Shown here one piece after another: positions 34,208 through 46,200 of a DNA stretch of 64,000 nucleotides (position 1 is the stretch's first letter; the number at the start of each line of letters is the position of its first letter). The stretch is taken from positions 36,173,888-36,237,887 of the forward strand of contig NC_087065.1 of assembly GCF_963678635.1 (NCBI RefSeq). Direction: 5' to 3'. Origin of the DNA: Symsagittifera roscoffensis. Its lineage: Eukaryota; Xenacoelomorpha; Acoela; Convolutidae. The notes below the pieces were generated by a model. The model saw nothing but the letters and a program-made list of their open reading frames with translations, had not been told where the DNA came from and made no database searches. The translations under genes were made by a program, and so were the position numbers.

Positions 34208-37200
34208 ATGACAACGCCAGAAGGGTATGTGCAGGCGGGGGGCATGTGCTGTCCCCCGAGCGGAAACAAGTGTCGTCCCAGTGCCATTCCCCCACCCCCT
34301 CCACCTCTGGCTGCAGTAGAAGTGGACTGTGCTCCTAAGTGTGACGTGGAGATGGTATCAAACACTCTACAAGGAATCATTTGTGCTATCTCTAGGATGC
34401 CAGCGCCCATGCAGCAGCAGGTAAATTGACAGTGTCTCTTCAATATATAAACATCAAAACTTAATGAAATTACTGTGGCGAGGCAGTCAGATTCTCTCTT
34501 AACGAGAGGTTGGGCTTTAACTTACTCAGGGTGACAATAATCGGAAACAGTCGAAACAAATATATGATATGAATTACTTTTAAACTGTTTGATTACAGGT
34601 GTTCCAACAAGTGGGGCTTCCCAACGATGACGTCATCTACTCCTATCTGCGCAAGATGAACCCAGCCATGAAGCAGCAAATTATGCGGGAGATCATGCAC
34701 CAGCACCCTCCAACAGAGCCAGAGATAGTGGACATTCTCAGACATCTGGACATCAGTGCCAGGAGAGCCGTGATGGCGTCGGCAGGCGTCAGTCTCGAAC
34801 AGTCGGATGTTGCCGAGTACCTAGCGGAGAGGACACCAGCCGAGGTGCAAGGTAAAACTTCGTGTACCAAATACAACTGGACGTTTTTCCACTTCCCACA
34901 TAGCAAAAGCTTTCATACTTTTGTAATTGGCTTTCAAAACTTAAAATCAAACTTGAATGAGTAAAGGAGTCAGAAATTTTTCGATGGATTGCAGGGACCT
35001 AAAAGACGAAAATATTAATTAACTTAACTTTTGAACGATTAAAAAGTCAGGCTCTTTTTCATGCCACCCCCCCCCCCCCCTAGCTTGGAAACAATCACAA
35101 TCAATGGTCTGGATTTTGAGCACAACATGATTTTTAAAAAAATCCCAGGAATTGAATTGACTCTAGTACGCTACAGAAACACCCCACCAACAATTTGCTT
35201 CCAAACACCCGGGTGAAACGTATTCGTATGCTTTAGCGATTGTTGGCATGGCAGGAGTGCAGTTGGTGCCAAGTGAGGCAGAGATGGTGAGAGGTCTGAG
35301 CGACACTAACCCGGAGGGCATCGATCGCATCCTCAAGAACGTCAACCACAAACCATCCAAGGAGTACCTCGTATTCGGTCAGTAGATCTCAATGAACTCT
35401 TCAGTATTCGGTCAGTAGATCTCGATTTCTTTCTTTACAAAACGAAAATAGAGAATACACGGCATCAGATAGCATTCATTGCCAACAGCAACTCAATTAA
35501 CTGCACGAAAATTATCGTTTTATTGCAACTGACTGGAACCAGTTGCAACTCAGTTTTTGAAAAAAAAGACAGAGATGAAACTTGAAGAATAACGATTATT
35601 CGTATCTTTTCCTTGAAATGCAAAGAGTACTAGAGGAATCCAAAAAAATGATTTGATTTGAGCTTCTATAGCGGGTCTTTGATAGGTAACAAAAACAACA
35701 CTCTGCTTCAGAAAAACTACAGTTTATTTTATGCAGAATAAAGCCTCTCGGTTGAATAATTTACGGAAGCATTCTAGTATTTAAGGTCTTTTGAACTTGT
35801 GCCCCGATGAACAAATGCAGGTGGTAGCTCAAACGAACATCAGGCCTACGCCTTCGGAAGATTCTATTGTGCTGGACATCAAACAACTCAGACCAGATGC
35901 TGTTCAACGAGTAGTCAGCACACTTGGAACTGAGGTCATCAGCGACGAAGATGTTGTTAAGTATTTACAGAAGAAATCAGACGGTGAAAAAGAACGCCTC
36001 GTCAAACTATCAGGACTGGATATAATTGAGAACGAAGAGGAGGCTATTGGCAAAGCGTTTGCAAACGTCCACCCTCAAGCTCAGAAAATTGTAATGAAGA
36101 AGTTCGGTCTTGGAATATACAATTATGATGACATGATTTACGGAGTCAAAGAAATGGAAGCTCACAAACAGATTAAGGTTAAAACTAATTGCGACTTAGT
36201 CCTTCTCGGCATCCCACCCGCTCCACTTTAGCATAACCAGTGTTTTTATTAAGTTAAGTGTGAGCCCAAATAAGTTTTCAAGGCCTAATTAGTCCGCATG
36301 CAATATATTACACAGAGACAAAGCATAGATTCGCATCCCTTTTGATATAGAACGCAAGCGCCGCAGTTTAAACTCGCGAATAGAAGATGAGACGGAAACA
36401 AAAAAAAATTGAGAAAAGATGATGAAAAAAATACATAATCTCAGAAAAGCAGTAGAAAAACACAACCAACAGCTTTAATCTAACTTCTAGTATTTACCGA
36501 GCGGCCACTGGTCCGAAAATGAAAAAAAAAATGCCATAAAAAATGGTCATAAAAATTTTGAGCAATTAAGTTTTGAAACTTTAAAATCTTGCAACACGCA
36601 CTACCTGAATTTTTCAAGAAAATCAACCGCTTTTTGCCTTTGAAGCGACATAAAATAACTAAGCCAGTAAAACATAAGCCAAAACCATTAAGACCAAATA
36701 AGGCTTTTAAGCCAAAAAAGGAGCACCAAGAAAAATATACAACGTCAAGAGTAGAATTAGTGTGAGCACTTCAGAATCCGGGGGGGGGGGGGGGGGGGGA
36801 GGTGTGCGGAAAAGAGCAGGAGCAAATAATTCTAGATTGTTCTAGAACGTTTCAAACGGGTCAATAATTGTTCCAGATTTTGTACATATATATGCCTGAA
36901 CACAGTTTACTTTTTCACTCCCAATACTCAATTAAGCCCCATTAATTGAACAAGTAATTTACAACTTATAACAATTTAAAATATCAATTATCGATTCAAA
37001 AAATCTGAAAAAAAAATTAACGACTTATTTTGTTTCAAAAGTTCTAGAACAACCAAAATTGAAAAATTGAGCCAGGTCAACATTTTTTTCTCATGAAAAA
37101 AATCAGCTTGACGAATAATTTTCGATCTTCAAAAAGCTCAAAAAATAGAAATGAACTCATATGTTTTAAGCCAGCTTTCATACTAATTTTCGATATCGAA

Positions 37201-40200
37201 AAGTTTGTTTCAATTGACATAATTTGATTTATTTCGCTGGCCATTCTATTGGTTGGAAAAAAAACTAGAAAATTATAGAAAACTTTGGGATTAAAACTAG
37301 CTCAGCTCAAAAATCAATTTTATTAATTTGTAGATTACATAAGTACTTTCTGAAATTAGTTGGCGGAATACCAACGGAGACGATTTTATGGATACTGATA
37401 CGTGATACCTAAATTTTGCAAAAATTTCCTAATTTCACAGACACGCCTCATAAGTTCAAGGAAGCATCAAACAATTCAGGCTACTGGTACGACTATTGAG
37501 AAGTTGAGAAGCTGGATGAAAAATAAGAACAACCATGGGATTCAATTTGCAATGGTTGTTTTCGTGAACAATTAAGGGTATTTTTTTGTTTGGAAAAAAA
37601 TATTTTCTTAATATTTCTCCTATCTTGTTTAGAAAAAATAATACCCTTAAATTCTTTTTATATTTTAGATAGGAAGCTTTGAAACATACTCAAAAACTAT
37701 AGGCAGAGCCTGTTTTGCCGATCATTTTACATACCAAAAAATACAAGCCAAAGTCGTCACCTGTAGTAGAGCGGGACAACATCAAGTTCGTCACTAAGAA
37801 AAAAGAAAATCAACTCAAAGCTATTTGAGAAAAAATCTGATTGTCTTTGACCAAAATTTTGCTCTGAACAAGTTCTTATGTGAATTCAATGTTCTGCAAA
37901 AAAATTTTTTTTAAATTAGTATTCCAGAGAATTTAACGTGAAAAAATTAGAAATAAAAATACTCATAATTTACATTAGGCAGCTTTCATACAAGAAATCA
38001 CATGAAAACCACTCCAGCATTTTGTAAAAAAAATCTTTAGTTAAAATGCTACAAAGAACTCGTTTGACCGGTTTGAAACGTTCTAGAACAATTTGCTCCT
38101 GCTCTTTTCCGCACCCTGATCACACCCCCGGGAGTTCGAGGTGTTCAAATTAAGACTACTCTCAGACTATTAATTTTCAGCTGATAGGAGTAAATCAAAA
38201 CCACTTGAATCCAAGGTGAAAATTAACGAAAGTAGAAAAAATTCGATGTTGCAGCCGATATGAGCAGACAAAACATAAGCAGACAAACGAAGGTCCGATA
38301 AGTGAAATTTTCTCAAAAAAAATTCAATTTCCAACTTACTGAAAGAACAATCTCCGGCAGGACTCAAACCCAATACCTTAGGGTAAACAGGCAACCGCGT
38401 TCCACTAGGCAAAGTGGGATAGCGTCTCGAAGTTGCTATGAATTACAAATAAAGCAAGTTAACAATTTCTTACAGATTTGTAAGAAAAGTTGCTTACGGG
38501 AATAAAAGTCAAATTCCCGATTACACAACACTTGCTTTAGCAGGAGTAACAACAATCAGCTAATATGAACAAAACTTGAAAAAAAATGCAGGCGGGGTAA
38601 CTAATTTCTAAGTTTTCTTTAGCTTTTTCGAGACGCCAATATTGAGTACACACCTACCGAGCAAGAAATTATCAGTTCTGCGCAAAACCAATCTGAAAGT
38701 GTCAAACGTCAGATTTTCATGGCAATGAACATGCGCTACAAGAAACCTGATCTGGTCGAAGCCTTGAAAGAGTTGGAGCAAGGTGTACTTGCTGATTTGC
38801 TACACGATCTAGTGGAATCAGGAGCTGCTTTCAAACTGCGCACTATAGTACAACTTCTTAGAAACATGTCAATTGTAGATCAACAAGCTGTCATCGACAT
38901 GGCCGAGCTTAAAATCCTGCCAACTGAAGAACAAATAATGCAGACATTGCTGCATAGACCACCAAATACTATTTTTAAATTGATTCAACAAGCAGGAGTG
39001 ACACCCAGCAAGAAGCACATGCTATCTCTGCTGCTAGACTTTGGTGAAAACGACCAATCTGGAGTTTGCGATCTGGTCCGAGCTCTGCGAAGAACCGGGA
39101 TCGATGTCGTTAATGACGAGGAAATCGTTCATGCTCTGCTCCAGAGGTAACGCACACAACATTGCTCTACCAGCATGCATATTTTCGGCTAATCGACTTG
39201 TAAACAGCTTCTTATCCATAGTTGCGCATAGATTAACACTGCATTTTCATTTTGCTTAAGAACTATTATAATCAATTGTGATTTTAATCATTATTTCAGG
39301 CCACAAAAACAACAGGAAGAAATCTTGGCAAACGTCAACCCAAAAATGATTTTGGCCAATTTGGAAAATGTTTCAAAGCAGTTTTCGCAGCTCTCGGCAG
39401 TTAAGCAGAAAAGGTGGCTCCATGTACTAAGAGGTTTGACAAATGGTGCAAACATGGAGTTCATAATTGAGACTTTAGAGCATCTAGATTCGGTTCAGCT
39501 CGAGCACTTTATGAAACTATGCCGCGACAAGGGAATCATCCAGGGTGAGTATCATTTCGAGATCTTTAGTTTTTCCTTTCATTTGGAATACGAATCAGTA
39601 ATCCAGAGCGTACTTAGCACCACCATCATCATTTTCACCCCATGTACATCCACAGAGTTTTCTCTTTGGTACTTTTAGCGGCATCCGGTTTCAGCCAACT
39701 GACGCTAAAATGTTTTAAATGCGCCTACTTTTATGGTTTAAAGTAGACTAGCGAATAACGCACTTCCGGTGCTTCAAACAGATTAATGACAGTGAAAATA
39801 ACGTTTATATAAATCATATAAAACAATGAAATTATTGCAACCGTAACTATAGACAGGGGTATCCAACAACACTTTTTAATTAGAAAACTGAACGATCAAA
39901 ATAACTTTTTTAAAAAATTAAAATGGTAAAATTTTCGAAAATAGTGGGTTTGAGATTTTCAACACAGAAACGAAACCCTAAAATGGTCGACAGCATAAAA
40001 CTGCCCCTTCTCATTCTTAAGAAAACTTTTGAAATGATTTCATTCGCAAAACTGTTTAATTCATAAAGGAGATTCTTGTTTAACTCAGTTCGTAGTTTCC
40101 ATAAGCCCATACGTATATTATTTGCCAACATCAATCTTTTAAATAATTTAAAAAACCAATACTGTTTTTTCTCAGGTTAAGGCTTAGTTTAACTAAACTC

Positions 40201-43200
40201 TTTGTAAATATCATGGAAAACTTCAAATATAGGAAAAGTAGTGGTGTCGAGTAGTCATATTTGGATTCCAGATAAAGCCGCCAGAGAATATCTTGACAAC
40301 ACCCCACCATCGTGCTGAGAATTTAAAACTTAGAAAATCGAAAAAAAAAAATCGTTATAGCACACCAACATTTCAGCAGTCACACTTGAACACAAAATTT
40401 GCAACTCTGAGAGCATATCGAAAGCACCCAACTACAAGGTTGAGAATTTCAAAATATGTGAAAGTTTTTTATACCTAAGTTTTTCAAAAATCATAAATTT
40501 CATATCTCGGAATTTTAAAAGGATTTAAGCTGTCATATTTGAAAGCAAGATTTGCATGGCCTCAGATTCCTCTGACAACGCCTGACTGGAGAAATCAAAA
40601 TTTCTGATTTTGTGAAATCTTTTATTTGTAAATTCTTTAGTAACTTTTGAAAATCATAAAAAACGTCATATCTCGGAAACTAAAAGCATCTCATCAGTCA
40701 CATTTTTGGTGGGAATTCTTTTATAAGTTCTTTTATAATCTAAGTTCTTTTATATCTAAGCATTTTGTTTAAATTTTGTAAAAATCACGGCAATAATCGT
40801 ATCTCGTAACATACCAGGATTTAGGTATTCAAAATTGGAGGCCAATTTCTCAACTGAAAATTTCAAACAATCACAAAATGTCGTATCACGTAAACTTATA
40901 AAATTTGGTTATTCATATTTGCTGGCCAAACTCTGGCATCAACTTAATAAAAAATCTTAAGCAATGCAGTATATGATATAGCTTGCGTGTAAAACTTTTT
41001 CTTGTTAAACCTGCAAAAACAATACGTGGAAGAAGCTTAACCATGGCGAGATAGTGAAACCCGCATTTAAATATATAATAGATAGATGCTCGCGCCAAAA
41101 AAGCTAGTTTCCGGTTGAAAGTTTCTTATGTCCTGTTTCTTCAGTACTTCGTTTACAGCGCAGAAATATTGGCAAACGAGGATCTTTACAATGATTTGAG
41201 ACAACTCGGATAAACCATTTCCGTTGACCCGAAAAAAAAATCGACAAAAAATCGAAATCATTCAGAAAGACTACCACTTCAAACGTCCCCCACCTCAAAA
41301 AAAGCTAGCTTTAGGCCTGATCTTAACTAACATCCATAGAAGCTCAATACTTGGTTACAACAACTTACCAGCTAATTCCAATTGGTTTTAATGACACTTT
41401 TCGCCATCTTCATTTTTTATTTAGATTGGCTATTGAACTGTAATACTAACTTTTTGGATAATCCGAAGGTCAAAAATTTTCAAAATAACATGGGTTAAAT
41501 AACGCGTACTTCATCGCAAAAACCAGTCAGAAAACCTAGACATTTTGGGAGTTGTGTGATGTAGAACAAAACGAACTTCACTAAAAGAACGTTTATCAAC
41601 AGAAATTTTCGTCGAAAAATGAATTAATTTACATTTTTCTCGCTTTGAAGCAGTCTAAATTTTTGAGTTTTTGAAAATTTATTGCCAAGAAGGCTGAATA
41701 TGAAGTTATCAAAATTATTTTTCCAGAAAATGAACTAAACTAAATTTTCCAATACTTAACATAAATTTTCTTTATTAGACATATTTACTCGTTATAGACT
41801 AAAACTCAAATTTCGAAACTGATTTTATCGACACAAGAAAAATGCTTGAAAGATTTCAACTGTCGTTCGAATCACTTGTGAAAAAGCTTAAATTCGACCA
41901 ATTTGTCGAAATATTTTTTAATTTGAGTCTCTTGAAAATTTTTCACAAAGTCATAAAACTTCTGAACTAAAAGGATTTGGGCATTCACAATTGAAGGCAA
42001 AATTCGCAACTCTTGCGGAAACCCTGACAGCATCCCACTATTATATAGCTTATTTTAAACTCGGTGAAAAAATAGAGTACGTAGATAATAGATAGATTTT
42101 AAAAAATACTATTATAAGCCTGATCACACGCTCGAAATCGGACTAAAAATCAAAAAATTCAATTGTTTCTTGACTTATCGGAACTTTTAAATTTCGTTCA
42201 AATCACGACTGAAGAGCTTTAAAACGATGCCATTAAAAAATTGCGGTAATTACTGCGGTACCTGATTTGGCATGATAAAAAAATGGAAATTTTAAGGTCA
42301 GTTAAGAAGTCGGATCAACCGTACCAGTCCTCCCGCCTAAGTGGCCTACCGTAGAATGCCCTCCTAAAGCATGTATTAACTTTGAATAATAATTTTATAT
42401 AAAACAAGCATTTCATGTACAATACAATATGTAGATTACACAAATTAATGTTTAATAGGCAATAGTTCAGAGATAGCAAAAAAAAATTAATGCACTACAC
42501 TAAAAATTTGGTGCTATTTAGATAGGTATATCTGTATTCAAGTTCTGGAACAGTCTAGAACAATTATTGACCGATTTGAAACGTTCTAGAACAATTTGCA
42601 CCTGCTCTTTTCCGCACCCTGATCACACCCCCCGGAGTTCGAGGTGTTCAAATTAAGACTACTCTCAGACTATTAATTTTCAGCTGATAGGAGTAAATCA
42701 AAACCACTTGAATCCAAGGTGAAAATTAACGAAAGTAGAAAAAATTCGATGTTGCAGCCGTTATGAGCAGACAAAACATAAGCAGACAAACGAAGATCCG
42801 ATAAGTGAAATTTTCTCAAAAAAAATTCAATTTCCAACTTACTGAAAGAACAATCTCCGGCAGGACTCAAACCCAATACCTTAGGATAAACAGGCAACCG
42901 CGTTCCACTAGGCCAAGTGGGATAGCGTCTCGAAGTTGCTATGAATTACAAATAAAGCCAGTTAACAATTTCTTACAGATTTGTAAGAAAAGTTGCTTAC
43001 GGGAATAAAAGACAAATTCCCGATATCACGACACTTGCTTTAGCAAGAGTAACAACAATCGGCTAATATGAACGAAACTTGAAAAAAATGCAGGCGGGGT
43101 AACTAATTTCTAAGTTTTCTTCAGCTTTTTCGAGACGCCAATATTGAGTACACACCTACCGAGCAAGAAATTATCAGTTCTGCGCAAAACCAATCTGAAA

Positions 43201-46200
43201 GTGTCAAACGTCAGATTTTCATGGCAATGAACTTGCGCTACAAGAAACCTGATCTGGTCGAAGCCTTGAAAGAGTTGGAGCAAGGTGTACTTGCTGATTT
43301 GCTACACGATCTAGTGGAATCAGGAGCTGCTTTCAAACTGCGCACTATAGTACAACTTCTCAGAAACATGTCAATTGTAGATCAACAAGCTGTCATCGAC
43401 ATGGCCGAGCTTAAAATCCTACCAACTGAAGAACAAATAATGCAGACATTGCTGCATAGACCACCAAATACTATTTTTAAATTGATTCAACAAGCAGGAG
43501 TGACACCCAGCAAGAAGCACATGCTATCTCTGCTGCTAGACTTTGGTGAAAACGACCAATCTGGAGTTTGCGATCTGGTCCGAGCTCTGCGAAGAACCGG
43601 GATCGATGTCGTTAATGACGAGGAAATCGTTCATGCTCTGCTCCAGAGGTAACGCACACAACATTGCTCTACCAGCATGCATATTTTCGGCTAATCGACT
43701 AGTAAACAGCTTCTTATCCATAGTTGCGCATAGATTAACACTGCATTTTCATTTTGCTTGAGAACTATTATAATCAATTGTGATTTTAATCATTATTTCA
43801 GGCCACAAAAACAACAGGAAGAAATCTTGGCAAACCTCAACCCAAAAATGATTTTGGCCAATTTGGAAAATGTTTCAAAGCAGTTTTCGCAGCTCTCGGC
43901 AGTTAAGCAGAAAAGGTGGCTCCATGTACTAAGAGGTTTGACAAATGGTGCAAACATGGAGTTCATAATTGAGACTTTAGAGCATCTAGATTCGGTTCAG
44001 CTCGAGCACTTTATGAAACTATGCCGCGACAAGGGAATCATCCAGGGTGAGTATCATTTCGAGATCTTTAGTTTTTCCTTTCATTTGGAATACGAATCAG
44101 TAATCCAGAGCGTACTTAGCACCACCATCATCATTTTCACCCCATGTACATCCACAGAGTTTTCTCTTTGGTACTTTTAGCGGCATCCGGTTTCAGCCAA
44201 CTGCCGCTAAATGTTTTAAATGCGCCTACTTTTATGGTTTAAAGTAGACTAGCGAATAACGCACTTCCGGTGCTTCAAACAGATTAATGACCGTGAAAAT
44301 AACGTTTATATAAATCATATAAAACAATGAAATTATTGCAACCGTAACTATAGACAGGGGTATCCAACAACACTTTTTAATTAGAAAACTGAACGATCAA
44401 AATAACTTTTTTTAAAAATTAAAATGGTAAAATTTTCGAAAATAGTGGGTTTGAGATTTTCAACACAGAAACAAAACCCTAAAATGGTCGACAGCATAAA
44501 ACTGCCCCTTCTCATTCTTAAGAAAACTTTTGAAATGATTTCATTCGCAAAACTGTTTAATTCATAAAGGAGATTCTTGTTTAACTCAGTTCGTAGTTTC
44601 CATAAGCCCATACGTATACTATTTGCCATCATCAATCTTTTAAATAATTTAAAAAACCAATACTGTTTTTTCTCAGGTTAAGGCTTAGTTTAACTAAACT
44701 CTTTGTAAATATCATGGAAAACTTCAAATATAGGAAAAGTAGTGGTGTCGAGTAGTCATATTTGGATTCCAGATAAAGCCGCCAGAGAATATCTTGACAA
44801 CACCCCACCATCGTGCTGAGAATTTAAAACTTAGAAAATCGAAGAAAAAAAAATCGTTTTAGCACACCAACATTTCAGCAGTCACACTTGAACACAAAAT
44901 TTGCAACTCTGAGAGCATATCGAAAGCACCCAACTACAAGGTTGAGAATTTCAAAATATGTGAAAGTTTTTTATACCTAAGTTTTTCAAAAATCATAAAT
45001 TTCATATCTCGGAATTTTAAAAGGATTTAAGCTGTCATATTTGAAAGTAAGATTTGCATGGCCTCAGATTCCTCTGACAACGCCTGACTGGAGAAATCGA
45101 AATTTCTAATTTTGTGAAATCTTTTATTTGTAAATTCTTTAATAACTTTTGAAAATCATAAAAAACGTCATATCTCGGAAACTAAAAGCATCTCATCAGT
45201 CACATTTTTGGTGGGAATTCTTTTATAAGTTCTTTTATAATCTAAGTTCTTTTATATCTAAGCATTTTGTTTAAATTTTGTAAAAATCACGGCAATAATT
45301 GTATCTCGTAATATACCAGGATTTAAGTATTCAAAATTGGAGGCCAATTTCTCAACTGAAAATTTCAAACAATCACAAAATGTCGTATCACGTAAACTTA
45401 TAAAATTTGGTTATTCATATTTGCTGGCCAAACTCTGGCATCAACTTAATAAAAAATCTTAAGCAATGCAGTATATGATATAGCTTGCGTGTAAAACTTT
45501 TTCTTGTTAAACCTGCAAAAACAATACGTGGAAGAAGCTTAACCATGGCGAGATAGTGAAACCCGCATTTAAATATATAATAGATAGATGCTCGCGCCAA
45601 AAAAGCTAGTTTCCGGTTGAAAGTTTCTTATGTCCTGTTTCTTCAGTACTTCGTTTACAGCGCAGAAATATTGGCAAACGAGGATCTTTACAATGATTTG
45701 AGACAACTCGGATAAACCATTTCCGTTGACCCGAAAAAAAATCGACAAAAAATCGAAATCATTCAGAAAACCTACCACTTCAAACGTCCCCCACCTCAAA
45801 AAAAGCTAGCTTTAGGCCTGATCTTAACTAACATCCATAGAAGCTCAATACTTGGTTACAACAACTTACCAGCTAATTCCAATTGGTTTTAATGACACTT
45901 TTCGCCATCTTCATTTTTTATTTAGATTGGCTCTTGAACTGTAATACTAACTTTTTGGATAATCCGATGGTCAAAAATTTTCAAGATAACATGGGTTAAA
46001 TAACGCGTACTTCATCGCAAAAACCAGTCAGAAAACCTAGACATTTTGGGAGTTGTGTGATGTAGAACAAAACGAACTTCACTAAAAGAACGTTTATCAA
46101 CAGAAATTTTCGTCGAAAAATGAATTAATTTACATTTTTCTCGCTTTGAAGCAGGCTAAATTTTTGAGTTTTTGAAAATTTATTGCCAAGAAGGCTCTAT

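Larger units (their letters stand above)
36178..38622. other. Intron D-E with inverted-repeat element and SINE pieces
   Basis: It contains a short SINE family 2 fragment (about 36640-36770), a G20 tract at 36780-36799, the inverted-repeat element 36780-38135 and a SINE family 2 piece at 38170-38540. No coding exon is supported in this stretch. Confidence 0.5.

Noticed and set aside
36178-36234. Exon D extended to TAG at 36231 as the gene's end
   Set aside because: The donor AAG|GTTAAA at 36177 joins exon E in phase and continues the helical repeat; read-through is kept only as a possible short form.
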